A stretch of 39,035 bases of DNA from DATGLG01 sp035294245 (lineage in GTDB: Bacteria; Pseudomonadota; Alphaproteobacteria; JACZXZ01): positions 1-39,035 of the forward strand of contig DATGLG010000049.1 of the NCBI GenBank assembly GCA_035294245.1, read 5' to 3'. The position numbers and the translations under genes were made by a program. The notes below the pieces were generated by a model. It ran no database searches. It was not told where the DNA came from and saw only the letters and a list, made by a program, of their open reading frames with translations. Shown in pieces: positions 1 to 7,580 of the stretch. The first letter of the stretch is position 1; every line of letters begins with the position of its first letter.

Positions 1-5
1 CCCCT

Positions 6-125
6 CGTCATTCCCGCGAAAGCGGGAATCCAGTATTTCCACGGAAAACCTGGATTCCGGCTCTCCGCGGAGCCTGTCCTCGGGCCGGCCTTCGGCCGGA
101 CCCGTGGGCTCCGGCCGGAATGACG
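6..125. repeat. Palindromic intergenic repeat, full unit
   Basis: A 120-bp unit begins CGTCA and ends TGACG. It holds a short hairpin (ATTCCC, 8 nt, GGGAAT at 10-29) followed by a long imperfect hairpin whose arms meet at a TTCG loop near 91-94. The same core, with small differences, lies inside the two MITE-like elements at 15999-16184 and 38711-38898, but here the outer TA-flanked ends are absent. The first hairpin fits the pattern ATTCCC-N8-GGGAAT known from the neisserial dRS3 repeat; that resemblance alone does not establish homology. Confidence 0.8.
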
Positions 126-199
126 GCTATTCCTTTGGAAGCGGCGCCCATCCAGACTTGTGTGCATGCCGTAGCGCGCAGGCGGGGGTCCAGAAATCA

Positions 200-227
200 C
201 GCGGTTCCCGCTTTTGCGGGAATGACG
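200..227. repeat. Partial copy of the palindromic repeat
   Basis: The short hairpin GTTCCC-N8-GGGAAT followed by GACG matches one end of the full unit with a single change in the first arm. The long hairpin is missing. It lies 36 bp upstream of the GNAT start codon, so it falls within that gene's leader or promoter region. Confidence 0.65.
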
Positions 228-262
228 ATGGCTTTATACCGACGGGCGGCGAGGGAGGCGGC

Positions 263-688
263 ATGGATTGGCTCTTCGAGGACGCGACGATCGACTGGGC
301 GGCGCTGTCCGAGCTCTACCGCATCGCCCCCTTGGGCGAGAAGGCGCCGGACGACTTGCGGCGCGCCTTCGCCCATAGCATGTATAAATGCTTCGTCCTC
401 GAGGAGGGCGCGCTCGTGGGCGCCGGGCGCGCGGTGGCCGACGGCGTCTATTGCGCCTATCTCTGCGACATCGTCGTGCATCCCGATTTTCAGGGGCGCG
501 GCCTCGGCAAGGCGATCACCCAGAGGCTCGTCGCGCTCTCGGCAGGGCACGACAAGATCATCCTCTACGCCAACCCGGGCAAGGAGGGATTCTATGCGAA
601 GCTCGGCTTCCGCCGCATGCGCACGGCGATGGCCATCTTCAGGGACGAGGCGCGGGCCCTCCGCCGCGGCCTGATCGAGGCGGGGTGA
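263..688 (+). CDS. GNAT family N-acetyltransferase
   Basis: A 141-residue single-domain acetyltransferase that should transfer an acetyl group from acetyl-CoA to an amine; the substrate cannot be read from sequence. The acetyl-CoA pyrophosphate-binding loop is clear: VVHPDFQGRGLGKAI, with Q77-G-R-G-L-G82 fitting the Q/R-x-x-G-x-G/A rule. The C-terminal YANPGKEGFYAKLGF is typical of the last strand-helix pair of small GNATs. The ATG at 263 was chosen because GAGGGAGG (251-258) precedes it. A longer reading from 104 would translate straight through the intergenic repeat and adds no recognisable sequence. The gene stands alone and converges on the PEP-CTERM gene. Confidence 0.88.
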   Translation: MDWLFEDATIDWAALSELYRIAPLGEKAPDDLRRAFAHSMYKCFVLEEGALVGAGRAVADGVYCAYLCDIVVHPDFQGRGLGKAITQRLVALSAGHDKIILYANPGKEGFYAKLGFRRMRTAMAIFRDEARALRRGLIEAG

Positions 689-697
689 GAGCCGGGC

Positions 698-725
698 GCC
701 GGGTGCCGCCCTCGCCGCACCCGGC
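698..725. terminator. Hairpin between convergent genes
   Basis: A 9-bp perfect stem (GCCGGGTGC / GCACCCGGC) with a 10-nt loop lies between the stops of the GNAT and PEP-CTERM genes. It has no T-run on either side, so it is at best a weak bidirectional terminator or an RNA-stabilising hairpin. Confidence 0.4.
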
Positions 726-752
726 CCCAAGCATCGCGTCGCGCCGTCCGGC

Positions 753-1469
753 TCAGCCGGCGCGGTGAGCCTTGCCGCGGCGCCGCAGCCAACCCAGACC
801 GGCCAGCCCGGCGCCGAAGAGGGCAAGCGTGCCCGGCTCGGGCACGGCACCCGTCCCGGCGATGTCGGTCATGTTGACAGTCAGCTGGCGAGGCGCCGTC
901 GCGCCGTAGGTGACGTCGAGCGTGAAGAGATAGGTGTCATTGGCGTTGATGTCGTAGCCCGGATCGAAGCCGGCGAAGCTCAGCGCCTCGGAATTCTGAG
1001 CGCCCGTCGATCCGAAATGGGCGTTGTCGGGGATCAGGAGGGGATTGAAGCAGGTATTGCTCCCGTGCCCGACATCCTGAATGCAAAGCGACGCCGTGAG
1101 GTCGCTCAGGGTCAGCGAGCCGGTGCCGTCGACATTGGTGTTGATCGAGAAGACGAAGCCCCAGTCCGAGCCCGTCTTGCCGGGAACCGTGGTCGCCCCC
1201 GTCTGCACGTGATAGACGCTGGTATTGGCGTCCGGCGCGATCGGACCGATGAAGCGCTGGATCGTCCCGAGACCCAGCTCGATGTTGTCCTGGATGTTGG
1301 TGACGAAGTGGGCATTGATGTTGCCGGTTCCCCAATAAACGCCCGGCGGACTGGTCAGGGTCGTGTCGAATGTCGTTGCCTTGGCGCCCCCCGCCAGCAG
1401 CGTGCCGGCGGCCAGCGCCGCGGCGAAGGCAAGATGCTTGGCTGATAATGTCCTGGTTACGTTTTTCAC
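753..1469 (-). CDS. PEP-CTERM sorting domain protein
   Basis: A 238-residue exported protein. The N-terminal signal peptide has a basic start, a hydrophobic stretch at about residues 13-27 and a likely cleavage after AKA. The C-terminus is a textbook PEP-CTERM signal: VPEP at 209-212, a hydrophobic span (LALFGAGLAGLGWL) and an RRR cluster. In this family the signal is handled by exosortase/archaeosortase-type enzymes and the cargo is usually linked to extracellular matrix. The middle (31-205) is rich in Thr, Gly, Asn and Asp and looks like a beta-rich secreted domain that I do not recognise. The GTG at 1469 was chosen because AGGGGGG lies about 8 nt upstream and translation begins directly at the signal peptide. 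No exosortase gene is in the window. Confidence 0.85.
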   Translation of the reverse strand: MKNVTRTLSAKHLAFAAALAAGTLLAGGAKATTFDTTLTSPPGVYWGTGNINAHFVTNIQDNIELGLGTIQRFIGPIAPDANTSVYHVQTGATTVPGKTGSDWGFVFSINTNVDGTGSLTLSDLTASLCIQDVGHGSNTCFNPLLIPDNAHFGSTGAQNSEALSFAGFDPGYDINANDTYLFTLDVTYGATAPRQLTVNMTDIAGTGAVPEPGTLALFGAGLAGLGWLRRRGKAHRAG

Positions 1470-1668
1470 CTCGGCCCCCCTCGTTTTATGGTTGGTTCGG
1501 ACAGAAATCTGTAAGCAATAATCGTGCCGAAATCTAACCAATTGTTATTGCTAAGGTTTCACGTCCAGGCGACTATCGAGATGCAAAATCTACCGACAGT
1601 CTTCACCGCGTGCGCCATTACCGGCCGCTCCCGTGGGCGGCAGAGGTCGGGGTGAGGGAATCGCGCCC

Positions 1669-2448
1669 TCAGACGCGGAAGCGGTAGTCCTTGCCGGGCT
1701 CGCGCTCGATGTCGGGGGGAAAGCTCCGGCGCTTCTCGGCGAAATAGCGGGCGCGGTGATCGCCCTCGCGCAAGCGGTTCCAGGTGACGTAGAGGGCCCG
1801 GCGCGGCTTCGCACTCAGATTCGGCCCCGAGCGGTGGGGGGCGAAGCTGTCGAAGAAGACCACGTCCCCCGGCGCCAAGGGGCAAGGCTCGAACGTCATC
1901 GCCGCCATCTCGGCGTCGTCAAGGGGCTCCCAGGGCCGGCCGACCAGCCCGCGGCGGTGATGCCCCGCGGCGAGCTCGAGCCAGCCATTCTCCGCCGTCG
2001 CCGCGTCGACCGCCACGAGAGCGGTGACGAAGAGCGAGGCGTAGCGCCACCAGCCGGCCTGCTGGTCCTGGTGGGGCTTGAAGCCGTCGCCGCCGGGGGA
2101 TTTGAAGTTGATCTTGTCCTTGAAGAGGAGGGCGGGCTCGCCGAGGAGGGCCTCGACGCGGCGGTGGAGGTGCCGACCGTCGATGAGGGCGCGGAAGCCG
2201 TCGTGATAGGGGTGGAAATTCTCGATCCGCTGCACCAGGCGGCGGCCGGGCTCGATGAGGCTCGCCTCGTGATAGACCATGTGGCGGCCCGGCACCTCGG
2301 GCCATGCCGCGAGCTCGTCGCACCAGCGCGCGAGATCCCGCGCCGCCGTCGCATCGAGCAGGCCGCGCGTTACGAGAAAGCCGTCCCGCTCCCAGGCGGC
2401 GCGCTCGGCCGCCGTCAGGACGGCATCGTCACAGATCGCATCGGCCAT
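1669..2448 (-). CDS. Phytanoyl-CoA dioxygenase (PhyH) family protein
   Basis: A 259-residue Fe(II)/2-oxoglutarate-dependent oxygenase of the PhyH type. The metal-binding facial triad can be read: H126 and D128 in FKPHQDQQ, and H205 in SFAPHRSGPN. R216 or R217 shortly after is suitably placed to bind the 2-oxoglutarate carboxylate. Such enzymes hydroxylate or halogenate small molecules or acyl chains; the substrate here is unknown. The ATG at 2448 has AGGGA 6 nt upstream; a second in-frame ATG at 2454 is too close to that site. It stands alone, with a GC-rich 300-bp gap upstream. Confidence 0.85.
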   Translation of the reverse strand: MADAICDDAVLTAAERAAWERDGFLVTRGLLDATAARDLARWCDELAAWPEVPGRHMVYHEASLIEPGRRLVQRIENFHPYHDGFRALIDGRHLHRRVEALLGEPALLFKDKINFKSPGGDGFKPHQDQQAGWWRYASLFVTALVAVDAATAENGWLELAAGHHRRGLVGRPWEPLDDAEMAAMTFEPCPLAPGDVVFFDSFAPHRSGPNLSAKPRRALYVTWNRLREGDHRARYFAEKRRSFPPDIEREPGKDYRFRV

Positions 2449-2752
2449 GGGCATTCCCTGAGAAGGGGCGGGACGAGGCCGCCGTCTCCGGCGCGCGCGG
2501 GCGGCAGGATAGCACAAGCCCCCGCTGCGGCCATCGCGCGGGGCGAGACATGTCCGCGCGCTCGCCGCGCCTGCCGCGCTTCCCGCATGGAGGAAAATTC
2601 ACGAAGCGGCAACGGTGCCGCCATCTCGTCTTCCCACATGCAGGGCTCCGGGGTGTGGAGTGGATGGCCCGGAATCGAGCGGTTGTTATCCCGCAGTTCC
2701 GGGGCGGGCGCACGGCAACGGCCCCGTCCCGACAGCAGACGGAGGACGTGCG
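2449..2752. other. Intergenic gap, no gene seen
   Basis: 304 bp between the divergent PhyH-like gene and the small membrane-anchored protein. Short open frames occur on both strands but none has a plausible ribosome-binding site or protein character. It presumably holds the two divergent promoters; I could not identify convincing -35/-10 pairs. Confidence 0.6.
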
Positions 2753-3148
2753 ATGAAGGTTCCTTCATGGGTGAAGCCCGGCATCTGGGGCATCATCATC
2801 GGCGCCATCGGGTGGTGGATCGTGCTCGCCTACGGCTTCGGCTGGATGAGCGCCGGCACCGCCAAGCAGATGGCCGATAATCAGGCGCAGAGTGCCGTCG
2901 TCGCCGCCGTGACGCCCTATTGCGTCCAGCGCTTCGAGCAGCAGCCGAATGCGGTGACGGCCTGGAAGGCGCTCAAGAAGAGCGCCGACAACTACAACCA
3001 GAGCGACTTCGTCCAGAAGGGCGGCTGGGTCGCCTTGCCCGGGCAGAAGCTCAGCGACGACGTGACGGGCGGCATCGCCAATGCCTGTGCCACCCAGCTC
3101 CTCGCCCTCAAGGAGCTCGACGGCGTCAAGCTGAGCAGCGCGAAATAG
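2753..3148 (+). CDS. Small membrane-anchored protein, unknown function
   Basis: A 131-residue protein with one hydrophobic segment (about residues 11-31, rich in Ile, Gly and Trp) close to the N-terminus, then a soluble domain of about 100 residues with two Cys (one in TPYCVQRF, one near the C-terminus). There is no signal-peptidase motif after the hydrophobic span, so it probably stays as an inner-membrane anchor with the C-terminal domain in the periplasm. The start is well set: GGAGGA at 2741-2746 precedes the ATG at 2753. I do not recognise a named domain. It appears monocistronic; an imperfect GC-rich hairpin follows the stop at about 3161-3184. Confidence 0.8.
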   Translation: MKVPSWVKPGIWGIIIGAIGWWIVLAYGFGWMSAGTAKQMADNQAQSAVVAAVTPYCVQRFEQQPNAVTAWKALKKSADNYNQSDFVQKGGWVALPGQKLSDDVTGGIANACATQLLALKELDGVKLSSAK

Positions 3149-3442
3149 CCCCATTGCGGCGCGGCGGCGGCACTTCCCGGCCGCCGCTTCCCGCCTATGT
3201 CGCAGCCCGGCATAAGCTGGGCTCGGCGCGAGCTATGGCTCAATTCTTAGCATGCCTTAATCTTTCTTAAATCCCGGCCCGAATCTTGGTCCGGGATTGC
3301 CATTTTTTGTCCCACCCGGACGGGGTGGCCGCGCGCTATAGCTCGGTCCGGATGCGCCGATGCGCAAGGCTGCGCGGCGGGTGTCGCCGCGATGCTTGTC
3401 TCGCCAAGCAAGCCCATGGCCATCGCTGAAGGAGGACGGAGA

Positions 3443-4129
3443 ATGTCGAGCCGGATGCGGATTTCTCTTCTCGCCTCGACGGGCGTGCTCGCTTTGGCTC
3501 TCGCAGCACTGCCCTTCGGAATCGCGACCCATTCCCTGGTGCCGACGGCGAAGACCGCCTTCGCCCATGGTGGGGGTGGCGGCGGGGGTGGCGGCGGAGG
3601 GGGAGGTGGCGGCGGCGGGAGCGGTGCCGGCGGCGGCAACGGAAATGGTAACGGCAATGGCGGCAACGGCGCCGGCAACGGAAGCGGCAATGGCAATGGC
3701 GGTGCCGCCAGCAATGGCGGCGGGCATGGCGGCGGCCACGGCGGCGGCAACGCCGCGGCGGGTGCCGCCTCGAGCGGCCATGGCCATGCCAGTGCCGGCC
3801 GCGCGCCCGCGGCGCAGCTCGGCGCGCTCAACGCCTCCCACGCCTCCACGACGGCGATGGCCCATGCGGCGCCCACTTCGCGGGTCGGGCTGATTGCGAG
3901 CTACAAGGCCGACATGCTCAGCTATCAGGCGGCCCTCGCCGACCACAACACCCAGGCGGCCGCGAACGCCCTCGCCGCGGCGTCCCAGTCCCTCGCCCGA
4001 GCCTCGAACAAGGCGGTGACGGCCTCCACCGTGGCGACCCTCAACGCCCGGCTCGGCCTCACGAGCAGCGCCGCGACGAACGCGGTCGTCGCGGCCCAGG
4101 CCCAGGCGCTCAAGGGCACGACGCACTGA
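3443..4129 (+). CDS. Secreted glycine/asparagine-rich protein
   Basis: A 228-residue protein beginning with a long Sec signal (hydrophobic core LLASTGVLALALAALPF) and probable cleavage at AFA before the His-Gly tract. The mature part has three zones: a run of about 17 Gly, then Gly-Asn and Gly-His repeats to about residue 110, then an Ala-rich helical C-terminal domain (about 125-228) with regularly spaced Ala, Lys and Asn. It resembles Gly-rich cell-surface proteins found in some alphaproteobacteria; no enzymatic motif is present. The ATG at 3443 has GGAGGA at 3431-3436. An earlier in-frame ATG at 3392 lacks such a site. Confidence 0.75.
   Translation: MSSRMRISLLASTGVLALALAALPFGIATHSLVPTAKTAFAHGGGGGGGGGGGGGGGGGSGAGGGNGNGNGNGGNGAGNGSGNGNGGAASNGGGHGGGHGGGNAAAGAASSGHGHASAGRAPAAQLGALNASHASTTAMAHAAPTSRVGLIASYKADMLSYQAALADHNTQAAANALAAASQSLARASNKAVTASTVATLNARLGLTSSAATNAVVAAQAQALKGTTH
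3569..3760. repeat. GGN-rich low-complexity tract inside a gene
   Basis: Imperfect trinucleotide repeats of GGT/GGC/GGG followed by GGCAAC/GGCAAT units. They encode the poly-Gly and Gly-Asn section of the secreted protein. Codons vary at the third position, so the protein repeat is more regular than the DNA repeat. Confidence 0.85.
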
Positions 4130-4164
4130 GGCGCGAGCGGCCGAGGTGGCCGCCGCCGCATACA

Positions 4165-4193
4165 TTGCGCGTTAACCCGCCGCACCGTAAAGT
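4165..4193 (+). promoter_or_regulatory. Candidate promoter of a leaderless gene
   Basis: TTGCGC (4165-4170), a 17-bp spacer and TAAAGT (4188-4193) lie upstream of the peptidase C26 gene. Transcription would start 6-8 nt after the -10 box, at or next to the ATG at 4201. No Shine-Dalgarno sequence is present, which fits a leaderless message. Confidence 0.4.
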
Positions 4194-4200
4194 GCGCGCC

Positions 4201-4911
4201 ATGACGCGACCGGCGATCGGCCTCACCCTGGATGCGGAGCCCGCGGGCGGCTATTCCAAGCTGCCCTGGTACGCGCTGCGCCAGAACTACTGCGACACCA
4301 TCGCCCGCGCGGGGGGCCTCCCCGTGCTGCTGCCCCACGAGCCCGAGCGGGCGGCGGACTACCTCGACCGCCTCGACGGGCTCCTCGTCACCGGCGGCGC
4401 CTTCGACGTCGACCCGGCCCTCTTCGGCGCCGAGGCACGCCACCCGACGGTCAAGACCAAGGACCGGCGCACCGCCTTCGAGCTCGCCATCGTCAAGGGC
4501 GCGCTCGCGCGCAACATGCCCGTGCTCGGCATCTGCGGGGGCCAGCAGCTCCTCAACGTGGTGCTCGGCGGCACCCTCATCCAGCACATCCCCGACGAGG
4601 TCGCGCGCCCCCTCGCCCACGAGCAGCCCAACCCGCGCACCGAGGCGGGCCATGTGGTGCGCGTCGCGGCGGGGACCCTGCTTCACCGCATCACCGGACA
4701 GGACGAGCTCGCCGTCAACAGCGCCCATCACCAGGCGGCCAAGACGGTGGGGCCGCAGGTGGTGGTCGACGCCACCGCCGAGGACGGCGTCATCGAGGGC
4801 ATCGAGCATCCCGGCTACCGCTTCTGCCTCGGCGTGCAATGGCACCCGGAATACCTCATCAGCCCGGGCGACGGGCGCATCCTCGAGGCCTTCGTCGCCG
4901 CGGCGGCGTAG
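4201..4911 (+). CDS. Gamma-glutamyl-gamma-aminobutyrate hydrolase-like (peptidase C26) protein
   Basis: A 236-residue class I glutamine-amidotransferase-fold hydrolase, the group containing PuuD, which cleaves gamma-glutamyl amides. The catalytic nucleophile is C112 in LGICGGQQLLN, and the His/Glu pair is H215 and E217 in GVQWHPEY. The preceding VNSAHHQAA at 172-180 is also typical of this family. Length is close to PuuD (about 250). No other polyamine-catabolism gene is nearby, so a role in putrescine breakdown is only a family-based guess. The ATG at 4201 starts the conserved GLTLDAEPAGGYSKLPW region. It has no ribosome-binding site but has a promoter-like pair immediately upstream. Confidence 0.88.
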   Translation: MTRPAIGLTLDAEPAGGYSKLPWYALRQNYCDTIARAGGLPVLLPHEPERAADYLDRLDGLLVTGGAFDVDPALFGAEARHPTVKTKDRRTAFELAIVKGALARNMPVLGICGGQQLLNVVLGGTLIQHIPDEVARPLAHEQPNPRTEAGHVVRVAAGTLLHRITGQDELAVNSAHHQAAKTVGPQVVVDATAEDGVIEGIEHPGYRFCLGVQWHPEYLISPGDGRILEAFVAAAA

Positions 4912-4926
4912 TCCTTTAGCCTGCTT

Positions 4927-5715
4927 ATGACCGCCTCGTCATCCGCCGCTCCCGCCGGCGAGCGCGTCGCCAAGCGCATCGCGCGCGCCGGGCTCTGCTC
5001 GCGCCGCGAGGCGGAGCGCTGGATCGCCCAAGGCCGCGTCGCCGTCGACGGCGAGACCCTCGCCTCGCCCGCCATCGCCGTCACCGACGACAATCTCGTC
5101 ACCGTCGACGGCAAGCCGCTCCCCGAGGCGGAGCCGCCGCGCCTCTTCCGCTACCACAAGCCGAGCGGCCTCCTCACCACCGCGCGCGATCCCCAGGGAC
5201 GGCCCACCATCTTCGAGAGGCTGCCGCGCGAGCTGCCGCGCCTCATCGCGGTCGGCCGGCTCGATCTCGCCTCGGAGGGCCTCCTCCTTCTCACCAATGA
5301 CGGCGAGCTCGCGCGCCATCTCGAGCTGCCGGCGACGGGCTGGCTGCGCCGCTACCGGGTGCGCGCCTTCGGCCAGCTCGCTCCCGAGGCGCTCGCGCGC
5401 TTGAAACGCGGCGTCACCATCGGCGGCGTCGCCTATGGCGCGATCGACGCCACCCTCGACCGCGCCAAGGGCGCCAATCTCTGGCTCACCGTGGCGCTGC
5501 GCGAGGGCAAGAACCGCGAGGTGCGCCGCGTGCTCGAGCATCTCGGCCTCAGCGTCAACCGCCTCATCCGCACCCATTACGGCCCCTTCCAGCTCGGCGC
5601 GCTGCCGCGCGGCGGTGTGGAGGAGGTGCCGCGCCGGGTGCTGCGCGACCAGCTCGGCGGCGTCTACAAGCGGCTGAGGGTGAAAGCGAGCGGACATGCG
5701 CATCGTCGCGGGTAG
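4927..5715 (+). CDS. rluB: RsuA/RluB-family rRNA pseudouridine synthase
   Basis: A 262-residue protein with an N-terminal S4 RNA-binding domain (about residues 12-62, with RIARAGLCSRREAERWI) and a pseudouridine synthase domain (about 72-250). The catalytic aspartate is D113 in VGRLDLASEGLLLLTND, the family signature. It should isomerise a uridine in rRNA. RluB, acting on 23S rRNA helix 80, is the closest common assignment, but RsuA, RluE and RluF share these motifs. It starts 15 nt after the C26 gene without an obvious ribosome-binding site, and its last 20 nt overlap rsmD. The two genes therefore form an rRNA-modification operon. Confidence 0.88.
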   Translation: MTASSSAAPAGERVAKRIARAGLCSRREAERWIAQGRVAVDGETLASPAIAVTDDNLVTVDGKPLPEAEPPRLFRYHKPSGLLTTARDPQGRPTIFERLPRELPRLIAVGRLDLASEGLLLLTNDGELARHLELPATGWLRRYRVRAFGQLAPEALARLKRGVTIGGVAYGAIDATLDRAKGANLWLTVALREGKNREVRRVLEHLGLSVNRLIRTHYGPFQLGALPRGGVEEVPRRVLRDQLGGVYKRLRVKASGHAHRRG

Positions 5716-6301
5716 GCATCGCGGCCGCGCCATCACCGCGCCGGCGGACGATTCCGTGCGCCCGACCTCGGACCGGGTGCGCGAGAGTCTGTTCAACATC
5801 CTCGCCCATGGCCGGCTCGCCGCAGCGGATGGCCGTCCGCCCCTCGAGGAGGCGCGCGTGCTCGACGCGTTTTCCGGCAGCGGCGCCCTCGGGCTTGAGG
5901 CGCTGTCGCGGGGTGCGGCGCATGTGGTCTTCCTCGATCGCGACCTGAGCGCCCTCGAATGCGCGCGGCGCAACGTGACGGCCCTCGGCGAGACGGCGCG
6001 GGCGACCCTCGTGCAAGGCGACGCGACGCGCCCGCCGCCGCCCGAGAACGTGCGCGGCCATCCCGCGCCGCGCAGCCTTGCCTTCCTCGACCCGCCCTAT
6101 CGCAGCGGCCTCGCCGCGGCCGCCCTCGCCGCTCTCGCCGCGGCCGGGTGGCTCGCCGAGGGCGCCCTCCTCGTCGTCGAGCTCGACCAGGCGGAATCGC
6201 TCGCCATCCCCGCCGGCTTCATGCTTGCGGACGAGCGGCGCTACGGCCGCACGAAGATCGTGTTCCTGAGGTGGACGGCAACGATCGCAGCATCGCTATA
6301 G
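5696..6301 (+). CDS. rsmD: 16S rRNA (guanine966-N2)-methyltransferase RsmD
   Basis: A 201-residue SAM-dependent methyltransferase that methylates N2 of G966 in 16S rRNA during small-subunit assembly. The N-terminus MRIVAGRHRGR and PTSDRVRESLFNIL are RsmD hallmarks. The SAM-binding motif I is VLDAFSGSGALGLEALSRGA, and the catalytic motif IV is FLDPPY with DPPY at 132-135. The length matches E. coli RsmD. Its ATG lies inside the end of the upstream pseudouridine synthase gene (20-nt overlap), indicating translational coupling. Confidence 0.95.
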   Translation: MRIVAGRHRGRAITAPADDSVRPTSDRVRESLFNILAHGRLAAADGRPPLEEARVLDAFSGSGALGLEALSRGAAHVVFLDRDLSALECARRNVTALGETARATLVQGDATRPPPPENVRGHPAPRSLAFLDPPYRSGLAAAALAALAAAGWLAEGALLVVELDQAESLAIPAGFMLADERRYGRTKIVFLRWTATIAASL

Positions 6302-6378
6302 AGACATAGCGCGCCCCGACGGAATTCCACGATAAAGCGTAAAATATTGCTAAGCTTCTTGCTTTCGGATGGAGCGGA

Positions 6379-6969
6379 ATGCCCATGTCGATTTACCGCG
6401 CGCAATTCGAGGCTGCGCTACGCCTGCTGGCGTCAGCTTTCGCCGAGGTGGCGGCGGCCGGATATGGAAGACCTGTATTGGTGGGCGGTGGCGCCGTCGA
6501 GTACTATACCGGTGGAGAAATCACCTCCGGCGATTTCGACGTGATCACGCCAGCTCAAAAGGAGCTGGAGCGAGCCTTATTGAAACGTGGATTTATAAGG
6601 CCGAGTGGGCCGGGGACGCCCGCTCGGGGTGTCTATCATCCCGAGCTGGATATGGGTGTTGAGGTCGTCTCCGGCATTCTGTTCGACGGCGCGGCTGATC
6701 GAGAGAGGGTTCGCCTCGTTGATGTCGGCGCGGGAGAGCCGATACCAATACCAGCAGTGGAAGACATGATTGCTGATCGCATGGGGCAATTCAATACTCG
6801 GCCAGGCGGTGATCCAGCGATGTTAAGACAAGCCATTGTCCTTTACCTGATCGCCTGTCAGGATATGGAATACCGTATCGATAGTGCCTATCTTGAAAAA
6901 CGCATTCGACAAGAGACGAACGGCGATTACGGGCTCGCTTACCTAACCGAGAAGGCCAATGAAGCCTGA
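6379..6969 (+). CDS. Nucleotidyltransferase-fold protein (DNA pol beta superfamily)
   Basis: A 196-residue protein with a pol-beta-type nucleotidyltransferase signature: GGGAV near 36-40, then D52 and D54 in SGDFDVI, with E95 (MGVEVVSG) as a plausible third metal ligand. VEDMIADRMGQF at 127-138 matches the helix after the core seen in AbiEii-like and related stand-alone nucleotidyltransferases. The reaction and target are unknown. Two ATGs compete: 6379 (GGAG 4 nt away) and 6385 (10 nt away); the second may be the true start. The gene overlaps the next small gene by 11 nt. Codon choice is more AT-rich than in neighbours (many TAT, ATT and GAT codons), suggesting transfer. It could be half of a toxin-antitoxin-like pair, but this is inference. 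Confidence 0.75.
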   Translation: MPMSIYRAQFEAALRLLASAFAEVAAAGYGRPVLVGGGAVEYYTGGEITSGDFDVITPAQKELERALLKRGFIRPSGPGTPARGVYHPELDMGVEVVSGILFDGAADRERVRLVDVGAGEPIPIPAVEDMIADRMGQFNTRPGGDPAMLRQAIVLYLIACQDMEYRIDSAYLEKRIRQETNGDYGLAYLTEKANEA

Positions 6970-7153
6970 TTCTCTTCAGCGCCAAGCCGAACTCATAGCC
7001 CGCTGGAAAGCCGCACAGCGGATCGAGGGCCGGGATTATGTTCCGCCAAACAGCGGGGCAGCTCGCAGTCCGTCCAAACGTGCCCTGCTCAATGAAATAG
7101 AGCAAGCCGCCAAGAGACAGAGGCGCGCACCGCGTTTTTCCGGCAAATTCTGA
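6959..7153 (+). CDS. Small basic protein coupled to the nucleotidyltransferase
   Basis: A 64-residue protein without recognisable domain. It is predicted mostly helical and strongly basic (many Arg and Lys), with a Gln/Ala/Arg-rich first half and a C-terminal RQRRAPRFSGKF tail. GAGAAGG upstream and the 11-nt overlap with the end of the nucleotidyltransferase gene argue that it is a real, co-translated gene. It shares the lower GC of its partner. It might bind nucleic acid or the partner enzyme; nothing in the sequence decides this. Confidence 0.6.
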   Translation: MKPDSLQRQAELIARWKAAQRIEGRDYVPPNSGAARSPSKRALLNEIEQAAKRQRRAPRFSGKF

Positions 7154-7235
7154 TATCGCGTCGTCGGCCATCTCCGGTAGGACGGCGCTTCAAGGCCGCT
7201 TGAGCGAGCGGCGCCGCGCAACGACTCGCGTCCTC

Positions 7236-7574
7236 TCACGTTTCCGGCGCGCGGACGAAGCACACCACGCCGCGCAACGGCACCCAGCAGATGACGGCGC
7301 GGCCGGTGGGGTTGTCGGTGCGCTGCAGGATCTTGTCGGGCGGCACAACCGTCCAGTGATTGCCGACGAGAGCCTCGTAATGGCCGTTCACGATGCGCGA
7401 TTCGGTCATCCGGCAATCGCCGAGGCCGCAGCACGAGGCGCCCGTGCCCGGCTGCCGCAGGCTTTGGAACCACGGCGCGAGCGCGGGATCGGCATCGGGC
7501 GGCGGCGCCGCGTGCGCGACGACAGCCCGCGCGCCGAGGAGCAGCACGAATGCTGCCGTCCTGATCCGGCTCAT
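7236..7574 (-). CDS. Secreted five-cysteine protein, copy 1
   Basis: A 112-residue protein with a signal peptide (cleavage near AHA, residue 22) and a roughly 90-residue mature domain containing C48, C49, C54, C96 and C105. Recognisable blocks are APPPDADP, CCGLGDCR, GHYEALVG, KILQRTDNPTGRAV and CFVRAPET. It is paralogous to the gene at 14687-15025: all five Cys fall at identical positions, and about 68 of 90 mature residues are identical by eye. Function is unknown; the odd number of Cys could support two disulfides plus one free thiol or a metal or heme ligand. It was started at the ATG at 7574 because that gives a clean signal peptide and matches the paralogue length exactly. A TATACT box sits 6 nt upstream. 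Confidence 0.78.
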   Translation of the reverse strand: MSRIRTAAFVLLLGARAVVAHAAPPPDADPALAPWFQSLRQPGTGASCCGLGDCRMTESRIVNGHYEALVGNHWTVVPPDKILQRTDNPTGRAVICWVPLRGVVCFVRAPET

Positions 7575-7580
7575 GGCGCC

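Noticed and set aside
1..230. CRISPR array
   Set aside because: Repeats are palindromic, few and unevenly spaced, with no unique spacers.
104..262. N-terminal extension of the GNAT protein
   Set aside because: It translates the palindromic repeats; GAGGGAGG marks the start at 263.
3247..3876. A proline-rich frame on the minus strand
   Set aside because: It is the complement of the Gly-rich tract and has no start signal.
6379..7153. MNT/HEPN toxin-antitoxin pair
   Set aside because: The second protein has only 64 residues and lacks the HEPN R-x4-6-H motif.
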